This document shows, in pieces, positions 1 to 7,014 of a stretch of 32,553 bases of DNA (the first letter of the stretch is position 1; each line of letters opens with the position of its first letter). The notes beneath the pieces were generated by a model. That model was not told where the DNA came from. It saw only the letters and a list, made by a program, of their open reading frames with translations, and made no database searches. The stretch spans positions 1-32,553 of the forward strand of contig CAZTND010000018.1 in the NCBI GenBank assembly GCA_964615285.1. Direction: 5' to 3'. The position numbers and the translations under genes are program-made. The stretch is from RGIG4074 sp964615285 (GTDB lineage Bacteria; Bacillota; Clostridia; Christensenellales; Borkfalkiaceae).

Positions 1-640
1 AATATCCGTCATTTGGCGCTCCGTCATAGTTAAACATGTAGGAAGTATTTGCTATCTGGTAACGACCTGTGTCATCTTTCCATTCGCTCATATATTCATG
101 TCTATCTGTTACATCATAAAATTTTCTGTTATAAAATATCGAAGTAAAATATAATTGCTTTGGATAGTTACCGTCTTTCGGAATTGATAAACTAGAAACA
201 TGTTCCGTCTTGACGACAAAATACTTTTGAGGACAACCCAACTGGTCGTCACCATACACAGACAATAAATTGTTATAATCTTCAACAAAAGCGAAAAAAT
301 TGTTCGAAGTATACGGAAACCATACTGTTTCCACACCGAGCAAAGACGGGCCTAAATATTTATTTCCCGCAATTATTCCTGTCTGAACATGGTAATACAC
401 ATCTGTTATCTCTTTTCCTTTATAATACGCCGGAATTGCAAGCGTTTCGGGATATGGTATGTCACCGTCACCCACGATCGCATAACTGTCCGTTTGCTTT
501 ATATAGTAATACTTAAAATACCCGTCCACAAACGAATTTGCCTCAACTCTTTCCGCTTCCGTCTGACATCCGCCGAACAAAAACAACCCGCTCAGACAAA
601 TGACCGATAAGACGACCGCCAATATTCTCTTGAACTTCAT
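1..640 (-). CDS. Secreted lipoprotein, C-terminus beyond window (partial)
   Basis: The frame opens with ATG at 640 behind a purine-rich ribosome site (GAGGGGGGAG) and stays open to base 1, giving 213 codons without a stop. The N-terminus is a lipoprotein signal: basic MKFKR, a hydrophobic stretch and the lipobox FGGC with the lipidated Cys at residue 25. The mature part has no membrane segment. It contains a phrase of the kind seen in BspA/InlB-type surface proteins (PETLAIPAYYKGKEITDV, near residues 62-80) and ends with FNYDGAPNDGY, which resembles gut clostridial InlB B-repeat proteins; that resemblance is from memory. It starts 38 bases after panE on the same strand with no terminator between, but is clearly AT-richer than panE, so it may have been acquired separately. 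Ligand and function are unknown. Confidence 0.8.
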   Translation of the reverse strand, partial: MKFKRILAVVLSVICLSGLFLFGGCQTEAERVEANSFVDGYFKYYYIKQTDSYAIVGDGDIPYPETLAIPAYYKGKEITDVYYHVQTGIIAGNKYLGPSLLGVETVWFPYTSNNFFAFVEDYNNLLSVYGDDQLGCPQKYFVVKTEHVSSLSIPKDGNYPKQLYFTSIFYNRKFYDVTDRHEYMSEWKDDTGRYQIANTSYMFNYDGAPNDGY

Positions 641-678
641 CTTAACTCCCCCCTCCGTTTCAATAGCGCCTATCTCAT

Positions 679-1692
679 TTATCTGATGAGTGCGGAAAAT
701 TCCCGCAGATTATCCGTCGTGATCTCCCGCTTGCCGTCCTCGATCTCGTGCACCAGCGCGCAGATCTTGTCGCAGACGGGCGTCTTGACACCGTATTTTC
801 TGCCGAAATTGCAGACGGCGCCGTCTATGTAGTCAATTTCGCACTTCTTTCCCTGCCGCAGGGATTGCAGCATGCTGGAAATGAGCCCCGCGTGTTTCTT
901 CATGGCGATGGGCAGCAGGAAGAGCGCGACCGCCTTTTTCAGGGCGTTCTTATAGCCGAGCAGTTTTGCAATGTCGTGCCCCTGGATGGGTTCGATGTGT
1001 ATGCCTGCCGCGTCCGCCGTGCGGATACATTCCTGAATGACTTCCAGCGCGACGCGCTTGCCCGTCCTGTGCTTGGCGATCTCCCCGAAGGTCAGGCCCG
1101 TGAAGGTGGAAATGCCCGAAAAAGCGGCGTTGACGATCAGTTTGGACCAGCGCGCGCCAATGAAATTATCTTCCACCGTCACCGCGCCCATACATTCGAG
1201 ATAGGCTTTGATCCCGTTCAGCCGTTCGTCCGCCCTGCCATAGGCGCCGAGGGAAAAGGTGAGAGCCTCGGGAGAAGAGGTCAGCTCGCTTTTGCCCTCG
1301 CCGAGAAAAGTCGCACCCCAGGCGACGGCGCATCCGTAGGAGTTGTCCGCGCCGACGATCTCCGCGATGCGAGCTTCGGGCAAGCCGTTCTGCATGGTGC
1401 AGATGACGCCCCGCTCGCTCAGGTAGTCCTTCAAAAAGGAGACGATGCTTTCGTTGTCCCGCTGCTTGGTCATGAGAAAGACGAGGTCATATTTTCCCGT
1501 CATTTCCTCGGGCAGCAACGCCGAAACGGGCTGCACAAAGTCCGCCGTGCCGACGACGTGCGCGCCCTCCTTTTGCAGGGCTTCGATATGCGCGCGGTTG
1601 TGGTTGACGAGGTCGATTTGTTTTCCCGCCCGCGCGATGTAAGCGCCGAGCACCGTGCCCATGGCACCGGCGCCGTAAATAACTGCTCTCAT
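679..1692 (-). CDS. panE: 2-dehydropantoate 2-reductase (ketopantoate reductase)
   Basis: Predicted cytoplasmic enzyme reducing 2-dehydropantoate to pantoate with NADPH, a step towards pantothenate and coenzyme A. The 337-residue protein starts with the Rossmann fingerprint GAGAMG (residues 7-12). It has the family's QNGL (101-104) and the catalytic-lysine segment RWSKLIVNAAFSG, with Lys184 and Asn188. Its all-helical C-terminal half contains EIDYIDG and YGVKTP as usual for ApbA/PanE. The length is slightly above the 300-315 typical of the family. The ATG at 1692 is chosen because GGGAG precedes it at suitable spacing and the fold begins at once; an in-frame ATG at 1836 would add 48 basic, unrelated residues. 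It lies 110 bases downstream of the kinase gene. Other ketopantoate-reductase-like enzymes share this fold, so the exact substrate is inferred. Confidence 0.85.
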   Translation of the reverse strand: MRAVIYGAGAMGTVLGAYIARAGKQIDLVNHNRAHIEALQKEGAHVVGTADFVQPVSALLPEEMTGKYDLVFLMTKQRDNESIVSFLKDYLSERGVICTMQNGLPEARIAEIVGADNSYGCAVAWGATFLGEGKSELTSSPEALTFSLGAYGRADERLNGIKAYLECMGAVTVEDNFIGARWSKLIVNAAFSGISTFTGLTFGEIAKHRTGKRVALEVIQECIRTADAAGIHIEPIQGHDIAKLLGYKNALKKAVALFLLPIAMKKHAGLISSMLQSLRQGKKCEIDYIDGAVCNFGRKYGVKTPVCDKICALVHEIEDGKREITTDNLREFSALIR

Positions 1693-1802
1693 GTATCTTT
1701 CTCCCTTCCGTCCACTTTGCCTTTTGCGCCTTGGGGGGCGATGGCGGACGGTCTTTCTTTCTATAGCCTTGTATATATTGTTTGCTTGTCTGCGTCCCCG
1801 CC

Positions 1803-2411
1803 TCATTCTGCAAAGATATTTTTTGCAAGGGTGCATATGGCGTGCACAGTATCTTCCACGCCGTGCCGTTCGCAGTCGATGGTATGGTCGGCATACTTTT
1901 CATAGAGCGGCACGCGCTCTTCGTACAGGTCGCGCAGGGATTCCCCCTTTTTGATGACCACGCCGCGCCCGAGAATGATGTTGCCCAGTCGCCGCGCGAT
2001 CTCTTCGTAAGACACTTTCAGATAGACGACCGTGCCGATGCTCCTGAGATGCTCCATCGCCTCCGCGCCGTAGACGACGCTGCCGCCCGTGGAAATGACG
2101 CACCGCTCCGCCCAGATGGAAGCGTTGACGCGGTTTTCGATTGCAATGAATCCGTCCGTGCCGCAGTCCTCGATGATCTGGGACAGAAGGCGCTTTTCCT
2201 GCGTCTGAATGACGAGGTCGCTGTCGATGAACCCGTAACCGAGCGTCTTTGCAGCCAAGACGCCCGCCGTGCTCTTGCCGCAGGCCGGCATCCCGATCAA
2301 AATGATGTTGTGCGATGCTGTTTCCATATTTTTCATTATATCATTCCCCCGCAAAAAAGTCAAAGGATAAACGCTTGCTCGCCGCCCGATTTTTTGACCC
2401 GATGCTTTCAT
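1803..2411 (-). CDS. Shikimate-kinase-like P-loop kinase, substrate uncertain
   Basis: A small kinase of the shikimate kinase fold (202 residues from this start). Visible are the P-loop GMPACGKST (residues 40-48), the DSD acidic pair (63-65), STGGS (107-111) and the lid-side motif ERVPLYEKYAD (165-175). Two substrate features depart from true shikimate kinases: the usual F-R-x-x-E reads F-I-A-I-E (88-92), so the shikimate-binding arginine is missing, and the triple glycine GGG reads GGS. It may therefore phosphorylate another small molecule. The ATG at 2411 has an ideal site (GGAGG, 6-base gap) but puts 39 residues before the P-loop, which is long for the family. ATGs at 2336 and 2327 are alternatives, and a consensus promoter lies on top of the 2336 start. 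panE follows 110 bases downstream. Confidence 0.72.
   Translation of the reverse strand: MKASGQKIGRRASVYPLTFLRGNDIMKNMETASHNIILIGMPACGKSTAGVLAAKTLGYGFIDSDLVIQTQEKRLLSQIIEDCGTDGFIAIENRVNASIWAERCVISTGGSVVYGAEAMEHLRSIGTVVYLKVSYEEIARRLGNIILGRGVVIKKGESLRDLYEERVPLYEKYADHTIDCERHGVEDTVHAICTLAKNIFAE
2335..2363 (-). promoter_or_regulatory. Consensus promoter inside the 5' end of the kinase gene
   Basis: On the minus strand the -35 TTGACT (2363-2358) and -10 TATAAT (2340-2335) are exactly 17 bases apart, with an extended -10 (TGATATAAT). The last two bases of the -10 are the first two of the ATG at 2336. Transcription would begin about 7-8 bases downstream, at 2328-2327, where the next in-frame ATG (2327) lies. 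That would make a leaderless mRNA encoding METASHNIILIG. Confidence 0.6.
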
Positions 2412-2417
2412 ATTTTT

Positions 2418-2422
2418 CCTCC
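2418..2422 (-). promoter_or_regulatory. Ribosome binding site for the upstream start of the kinase gene
   Basis: A perfect GGAGG on the minus strand, six bases before the ATG at 2411. It is the only good Shine-Dalgarno sequence among the three possible starts (2411, 2336, 2327) and is the reason for choosing the long form. It works only if transcription begins upstream, for example from the weak extended -10 near 2482-2490. Confidence 0.55.
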
Positions 2423-2481
2423 GTTGCGCCTTCCGTTCTTTCCGCAGGAAAAACGGTCCGCATTCAGTCGATCAAAGCGTG

Positions 2482-2496
2482 ATTATGTCAGACATA
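2482..2496 (-). promoter_or_regulatory. Possible upstream promoter with overlapping inverted repeat
   Basis: The minus strand reads TGACATAAT (2490-2482), an extended -10 one base from consensus, but the matching -35 position is poor (AAAATA). The 13-base inverted repeat TATGTC-A-GACATA (2484-2496) overlaps it and could be an operator for the kinase/panE unit. The predicted start near 2475 would leave a leader of about 64 bases ending in GGAGG. Apart from these elements I see no gene in the 217 bases between the divergent starts (2412-2628). Confidence 0.3.
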
Positions 2497-2593
2497 CTAC
2501 TTTTTATTTTCTATTTTCTCTACATATTTTGCAAAAAAAGCGGGATGTGCCCGAAAAAAATGGAATCCGCGTGAAAAATATGGAAAAATAGTC

Positions 2594-2622
2594 TTGACCT
2601 AATAAAATTTTTTTGCTATAAT
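2594..2622 (+). promoter_or_regulatory. Promoter of the Gx/rnf operon, extended -10
   Basis: The -35 TTGACC (2594-2599) and -10 TATAAT (2617-2622) are separated by 17 bases, and TGC before the hexamer makes an extended -10. The expected start, seven bases after the -10, is base 2629, the A of the ATG of the Gx gene. No ribosome binding site precedes that ATG. Confidence 0.82.
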
Positions 2623-2628
2623 CTTTGT

Positions 2629-3285
2629 ATGAAAATAAAAGATATGCAATTTTCCGCTAAAAAAATGGCGATTTTATCCGCACTGACGGCTTTGGGATTG
2701 CTGGCTTTTTTGCTGGAAAACCTTTTGCCGCCGCTCTTTGTCCCGGGGGCAAAGACGGGGCTGTCCAATATTTTCACGTTGCTTGCCCTCGTCTGGTTTT
2801 CGCCCGCCGAAGCCTTTCTGGTGCTCGTCGTGCGGACGGTTCTCGGCAGCATCTTCGCCGGCAACGTTTCCGCCCTTCTCTATAGCCTGACGGCGGGTGC
2901 CGTCTCCCTTGCGGCGGCGTCCCTGCTCTTCAAACTGTTCTCCGGAAAACTCACCGTCGTCAGCATAAGCGCCTTTTCCGCCTGCGTGCACAATGCGGTG
3001 CAGTTGTGCGTCTATTCCTTTCTGACCGCCAATGCGGGCGTATTCGGCTATCTGCCCTTCCTGCTTTTGGCGGGAGTCCTCTCGGGCGTCGTCGTCGGCG
3101 TTCTCACCCTTGTGTCCGTCCGCGTTGCGCCCCTCCGCCTTCTCTATGCGCCCGCCGAGTTGGAAGGGACTGCGGCGGAGGAGAAAGGAACGGAAAAAGC
3201 GGACGCGCATGCCGCGGAAGCTTCTGCGGAACGCTCCGCCGAAACTCCCCTTCCCGCCGACGAACAGGAAGAAGAAAACACCTGA
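2629..3285 (+). CDS. Gx transporter family membrane protein (heptaprenyl diphosphate synthase component I-like)
   Basis: A 218-residue integral membrane protein of the Gx family (Pfam Hpre_diP_synt_I), whose molecular role is not established. About five to six hydrophobic segments occupy residues 13-170. The family signature VPGAKTGLSNI is at 39-49, AGNVSALLYSL at 77-87 and HNAVQL at 121-126. Residues 176-218 form a hydrophilic Ala/Glu-rich tail not needed for the family fold. The family is known to occur beside Rnf, NusG_II and ApbE genes, all present here, which suggests a link to membrane redox or flavin handling; that is inference. It is the first gene after the promoter at 2594-2622 and appears leaderless: no ribosome site, and the predicted mRNA start falls on the ATG. 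In-frame ATGs at 2644 and 2665 also lack ribosome sites. Confidence 0.8.
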   Translation: MKIKDMQFSAKKMAILSALTALGLLAFLLENLLPPLFVPGAKTGLSNIFTLLALVWFSPAEAFLVLVVRTVLGSIFAGNVSALLYSLTAGAVSLAAASLLFKLFSGKLTVVSISAFSACVHNAVQLCVYSFLTANAGVFGYLPFLLLAGVLSGVVVGVLTLVSVRVAPLRLLYAPAELEGTAAEEKGTEKADAHAAEASAERSAETPLPADEQEEENT

Positions 3286-3298
3286 ACGGAATATTTCT

Positions 3299-3380
3299 TT
3301 TTTGCCGGAGAACCCGGCGAAAATCATGGTAAAGAGGCGGCGCGGCCGCGCCGCCGGCAAAATTCGATCTTATCTTTTTA
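3299..3380 (+). promoter_or_regulatory. Two hairpins between the Gx gene and rnfC
   Basis: Within the 111-base gap there are two stem-loops. The first is GCCGG-AGAAC-CCGGC (3304-3318), extendable by A/T and G-U pairs. The second is a perfect 20-base GC-only palindrome (3336-3355, centre GCGGCCGC) with no unpaired loop. A T-rich run follows only about 15 bases later (3370-3379), then the rnfC ribosome site GGAGG (3382-3386). This is not a canonical terminator; it could be a processing, stability or attenuation element setting Gx versus Rnf levels. Confidence 0.4.
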
Positions 3381-3396
3381 CGGAGGTCAATGTAAT

Positions 3397-4704
3397 ATGC
3401 AGATAAAAGGCAACCTGCTCCGCCGCGGCGTCGCTTTGGCGGACGAGAAAGCCGGCTCCAAGGATCTGCCCGTGGAAGTCCTGCCCGCCCCGGAAACGGT
3501 GGCGGTTTGCACGGCACAGCACATCGGCAGGCCCGCGCAACCCGTCGTGCAGGCGGGAGACGCCGTGCTCATGGGACAGCTCATCGCCCGCGCGGACGGT
3601 CCCGTCAGCGCAAACATCTTTTCACCTGTGAGCGGGACGGTGCGATCGTTGGAGACGCGCAAAGACGACCGCGGCGTTTCGGCGCAGTACATCGTCATCG
3701 GGAACGACGGAAAAAACACGCCTTCCTTTCTTTCGCCCCTCGCGGAAAAGACGAAGGAGACCATCCTGGAGCGCATCCGGGAGGCGGGCATCGTGGGACT
3801 TGGCGGCGCGGCGTTCCCCACCTATGTCAAGGTGACACCCAAGACGCCCGTGGACACGCTCGTCATCAACGGCGCGGAGTGCGAACCCTATCTCACCTGC
3901 GACTACCGCCTGATGACCGAAAAATTTGAAGAGCTGTGCAAGGGCATCCGCTATCTTGCGACCGCCCTCGGCGTGGAGCAAATTTACATCGGCATCGAAA
4001 AGAACAAGCCCGATTGCATCGAACGTTTTTCCGCAGAAGAGAACATCATTACGGTCCCCCTGCGCGAGCGCTATCCCATGGGGTCGGAAAAACATCTCAT
4101 CTACTCTTGCACCAAGCGCAAGGTGCCCTGCGGCAAGCTGCCTGCGGATGCGGGCTGCGTGGTACAGAACGTTGCCACCGCCTATGCGGTATACGAAGCG
4201 GTCGAGCTCGGCAAACCGCTCTTCGAACGGGTGCTGACCGTCTCGGGCGGCGCCGTGAAAGAGCCCAAAAATCTGCTCGTCCCGAACGGCACTCCTTTTT
4301 CCTATATATTGGACTATTGCGGCGGCGTGAACGAAAATTGCGCCATGATCGTGGACGGCGGCCCCATGATGGGCGTTGCCGTCTCCGATCCGAACGTCGT
4401 CACCAAAAAGGCCACGTCCGGCGTGCTTGCGTTGACGGATCGGGAGATCGACGCGCGCCGTCCGACCCCCTGCATCGGCTGCGGCCGCTGCGCCCGCGCC
4501 TGCCCCATGCAGCTCATGCCCATGGACATCGACTTTTATACGCAGAACGAGGACTATGAAGGCGCGCAGCAATGGGGCGGCGTGCTCAACTGCATCGAAT
4601 GCGGTTCGTGCGCCTATGTCTGCCCGGCAAAGCGCCCCATCGTACAGAGCGTGCGCATTGCCAAAGCAAAACTGCGGGAAATCGCCGCGGCCAAAGGAAA
4701 TTGA
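3397..4704 (+). CDS. rnfC: Rnf complex subunit C (NADH-side iron-sulfur flavoprotein)
   Basis: RnfC is the peripheral cytoplasmic subunit where NAD+/NADH and FMN react in the ferredoxin:NAD+ oxidoreductase. The 435-residue protein has the N-terminal barrel-sandwich domain, the nucleotide/flavin segment GLGGAAFPTYVK (134-145), NGAECEPYL (158-166) and two [4Fe-4S] motifs: CIGCGRCARAC starting at Cys359 and CIECGSCAYVC starting at Cys399. The length matches clostridial RnfC, without the Ala/Lys-rich tail of enterobacterial RsxC. The ATG follows GGAGG with a 10-base gap. rnfD starts 12 bases downstream. The gene order C-D-G-E-A-B is the clostridial one. Confidence 0.95.
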   Translation: MQIKGNLLRRGVALADEKAGSKDLPVEVLPAPETVAVCTAQHIGRPAQPVVQAGDAVLMGQLIARADGPVSANIFSPVSGTVRSLETRKDDRGVSAQYIVIGNDGKNTPSFLSPLAEKTKETILERIREAGIVGLGGAAFPTYVKVTPKTPVDTLVINGAECEPYLTCDYRLMTEKFEELCKGIRYLATALGVEQIYIGIEKNKPDCIERFSAEENIITVPLRERYPMGSEKHLIYSCTKRKVPCGKLPADAGCVVQNVATAYAVYEAVELGKPLFERVLTVSGGAVKEPKNLLVPNGTPFSYILDYCGGVNENCAMIVDGGPMMGVAVSDPNVVTKKATSGVLALTDREIDARRPTPCIGCGRCARACPMQLMPMDIDFYTQNEDYEGAQQWGGVLNCIECGSCAYVCPAKRPIVQSVRIAKAKLREIAAAKGN

Positions 4705-4716
4705 GGAGGAACGAAC

Positions 4717-5724
4717 ATGGAACAGACTTTTGTAGAACATTCCCCGCACCGGAAATCCTCCCTTACGACGCGGCGCATCATGCTGGACGTACTCATCGCC
4801 CTGCTTCCCGCCGCCATTATGGGATGTATATATTTCGGCTGGCGCGCCGTGCTCGTGCTCGTCCTCTGCATCCTCTCCTCTGTCCTCACCGAGGGAATCT
4901 GGCTGCTGGTGAGAAAACGCACGATCCGGGAAATCATCGAGCAATTCGATTTCACGTCCGTCGTGACCGGGCTGCTGCTCGGCATGTGTTTCGGCAGTCA
5001 GACCGATTGGTACATATGCATCATTGCGGGCGTGTTCGCCGTCGGTGTCGCCAAGATGCTCTTCGGCGGAACGGGCAGGAACATCGTCAACCCCGCCCTG
5101 ACGGGCAGGATCGTCGCCTTCATCGCTTTTCCGACCATCGTTGCGAGCGGGTGGCTCAATGCGAACTTCGTCGAAGGAGCGGGACAGCTCATTTCCGGCG
5201 CGACCCCCCTCACCGATTTCCTCGACAACGGCGGGGTGATGAGCACGGAGCTCTGGAAGCTCTTTCTCGGCTACGGCGTCCCCGGCTGTATCGGCGAGAC
5301 GTGCAAACTTGCCCTCCTCGTCGGTTATGTCTATCTGGTCGTGCGCAAGGTCATCGACTGGAAGTATCCGCTCATCTACATCGCCGCGACGGGCGTCACG
5401 AGCATGATCATCTATCAGGATGCCGCGGTATTTTTCCCGAGTATCCTCTCGGGCGGGCTCTTCCTTGGGGCGATCTTCATGGCGACCGATTACGTGACTT
5501 CCCCCAAGACCCTTTGGGGCAACGTCCTGTACTTTCTCCTGCTCGGCGTCATCACCGCCGTCCTGCGGTATGCGACGGGGATCGAAGTGGTTTCCTTCTG
5601 CATCTTCCTGATGAACCTCGTCACGCCGCTCATCGACCGTTTCATTCGCCCGAAGCCCTTCGGCTATGTGCGCCCCAAAAAGGAAAAGGCGGAAAATAAG
5701 ACTGCAAAGGAGGTCGGAAAATGA
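4717..5724 (+). CDS. rnfD: Rnf complex subunit D (flavinylated membrane subunit)
   Basis: An integral membrane subunit of 335 residues with about nine to ten hydrophobic helices. It has the flavin attachment motif SGAT at 160-163, where Thr163 is the expected FMN-phosphoester site made by ApbE, followed by PLTDF. GGTGRNIVNPALTGR (117-131) is also characteristic of RnfD/NqrB. FMN faces the outer side of the membrane in this family. A GAGGAGG site precedes the ATG. The stop overlaps the rnfG start as ATGA (5721-5724), indicating translational coupling. An apbE gene lies about 6 kb downstream on the other strand. Confidence 0.95.
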   Translation: MEQTFVEHSPHRKSSLTTRRIMLDVLIALLPAAIMGCIYFGWRAVLVLVLCILSSVLTEGIWLLVRKRTIREIIEQFDFTSVVTGLLLGMCFGSQTDWYICIIAGVFAVGVAKMLFGGTGRNIVNPALTGRIVAFIAFPTIVASGWLNANFVEGAGQLISGATPLTDFLDNGGVMSTELWKLFLGYGVPGCIGETCKLALLVGYVYLVVRKVIDWKYPLIYIAATGVTSMIIYQDAAVFFPSILSGGLFLGAIFMATDYVTSPKTLWGNVLYFLLLGVITAVLRYATGIEVVSFCIFLMNLVTPLIDRFIRPKPFGYVRPKKEKAENKTAKEVGK

Positions 5725-6314
5725 AACTGAAAGACTTTTTCCGCAGCGTCACTTTCAAATGTATCGTCGTCCTCGCCGCCATCGCCGTGCTTTCGGGGGC
5801 ACTCCTCTCCCTGCTGAACGACCTTCTCTACGTCTCCGACGCCGAAGTCCTGCAACGGGCGATCAATCAGATCTACACGGAAGAAACGGTCAGCGTGGAG
5901 GAAGAGATCGATCTGTCCGACATGGAGACGACAAACGAATACGGATCGGTCAATTTTGCTTATGCCATGGACAACGGACAATACCTTGTCAACGCCACGG
6001 GAACGGGCGGATACAAGGACGGCACCGTGACCGTTTACGCGGCGTTCATCGTGAAGGACGAGGCATTGACGGGCATCTATAAAGTCGTCATCACCGGCAA
6101 TACGAGCCAAAGCTTTATTTCCGAGATGGACGAAGAATTCCTGTCACGTTATACGACGGCAAACAGCGTCGTGAGCGGCTCGGGGTATTTCACGACCGGA
6201 GACGGGTATCTCGTGACGGGCGCGACGGAAGTTTCCAACGCCACCAACAACGCGGTCAACGCGGGATTGTATTTCATGCGGACGCAGATACTCGGCGCCG
6301 TGGACGGACAGTGA
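5721..6314 (+). CDS. rnfG: Rnf complex subunit G (FMN-binding, extracytoplasmic)
   Basis: A 197-residue protein with one N-terminal membrane anchor (about residues 13-33) and an outside FMN-binding domain. The motif DGYLVTGATEVS contains TGAT at 166-169; Thr169 is the predicted covalent FMN site for ApbE, with T in place of the more usual S at the first position. GTGGYKDGTVTV (94-105) matches the conserved GxxGYxGxI strand of the FMN-binding domain. The gene starts inside the rnfD stop (ATGA). RnfG passes electrons between membrane subunits on the outer face of the complex; that is family knowledge. Confidence 0.93.
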   Translation: MKLKDFFRSVTFKCIVVLAAIAVLSGALLSLLNDLLYVSDAEVLQRAINQIYTEETVSVEEEIDLSDMETTNEYGSVNFAYAMDNGQYLVNATGTGGYKDGTVTVYAAFIVKDEALTGIYKVVITGNTSQSFISEMDEEFLSRYTTANSVVSGSGYFTTGDGYLVTGATEVSNATNNAVNAGLYFMRTQILGAVDGQ

Positions 6315-6327
6315 GGTGAGACAGGAT

Positions 6328-7014
6328 ATGAAAAAGACAGATTACAAGAAAATTTGTTTCGACGGCATCGTTGCCAACAACCCCACTTTCCGCCTGGTGC
6401 TCGGCACCTGTTCCACGCTGGCATTGACGACCTCCGCCATGAACGGCATCGGCATGGGGCTTGCCGTCACCGTCATACTGCTCTGCAGCAACGTGCTGAT
6501 CTCTCTCATGCGCAAGATCATCCCGAACGAAGTGCGCATCCCCGCGTTCGTTCTCATCATCGCCACGTTCGTCACGGTCATCCGCATGGTGCTGTATGCC
6601 TATTTGCCGGATATATACGATTCCATGGGCGTGTTCCTGCCCCTCATCGTCGTCAACTGCATCATTCTCGGCAGGGCGGAAGCGTTTGCCTCCAAAAACA
6701 ACGTCCTCGCTTCGGCGGTCGACGGCGTCGCCAACGGCATCGGGTTCACGCTCGCCCTCACGCTGATGGGCATTATCCGTGAGATCCTCGGCAGCGCGTC
6801 CTTCTTCGACATCTCCCTGCCCTGGGATTTCACGATCGGATTTTTCACCAGTTCCGCGGGCGCGTTCTTCGTCTACGGCATCTGCATTGCCCTGTTCAAT
6901 TTCATCTATTCCAAGATCGAAATATCGGCGGCGCACCGCAAAGCGCGCCGCAAGAGTCTGCCCAAGGATCCCGCCGAGGTGCGGGAAGAGGCCGCCGTCC
7001 GGGAGGAAAAATAA
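6328..7014 (+). CDS. rnfE: Rnf complex subunit E (integral membrane)
   Basis: A 228-residue protein with six hydrophobic helices in residues 15-195 and a basic/acidic C-terminal tail. The start of the body, ANNPTFRLVLGTCSTLALT, with its conserved Cys, and the later VVNCIILGRAEAFASKN are typical of RnfE/RsxE and its inverted homologue RnfA. RnfA and RnfE together hold the intramembrane [2Fe-2S] cluster through such cysteines. ATG 6328 is preferred over GTG 6316: GAGGTGAG (6313-6320) sits seven bases before the ATG. The stop codon abuts the rnfA ATG directly (TAAATG). Confidence 0.93.
   Translation: MKKTDYKKICFDGIVANNPTFRLVLGTCSTLALTTSAMNGIGMGLAVTVILLCSNVLISLMRKIIPNEVRIPAFVLIIATFVTVIRMVLYAYLPDIYDSMGVFLPLIVVNCIILGRAEAFASKNNVLASAVDGVANGIGFTLALTLMGIIREILGSASFFDISLPWDFTIGFFTSSAGAFFVYGICIALFNFIYSKIEISAAHRKARRKSLPKDPAEVREEAAVREEK

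Noticed and set aside
748..1905. Long plus-strand open frame (385 codons) opposite panE
   Set aside because: Mirror of panE codon positions in GC-rich DNA; rich in His, Asp and Arg, no ribosome site, no recognisable domain.
2531..2560. CGGG-ATGTG-CCCG hairpin flanked by A-runs, resembling a minus-strand terminator
   Set aside because: Only four base pairs, and no minus-strand gene ends there.
3336..3380. Palindrome plus T-run as an intrinsic terminator of the Gx gene
   Set aside because: The palindrome leaves no loop and the T-rich run lies about 15 bases away, so canonical termination is unlikely.
3622..4944. Minus-strand open frame (440 codons) opposite rnfC
   Set aside because: rnfC is certain from its motifs; the antisense frame is a codon-bias shadow.
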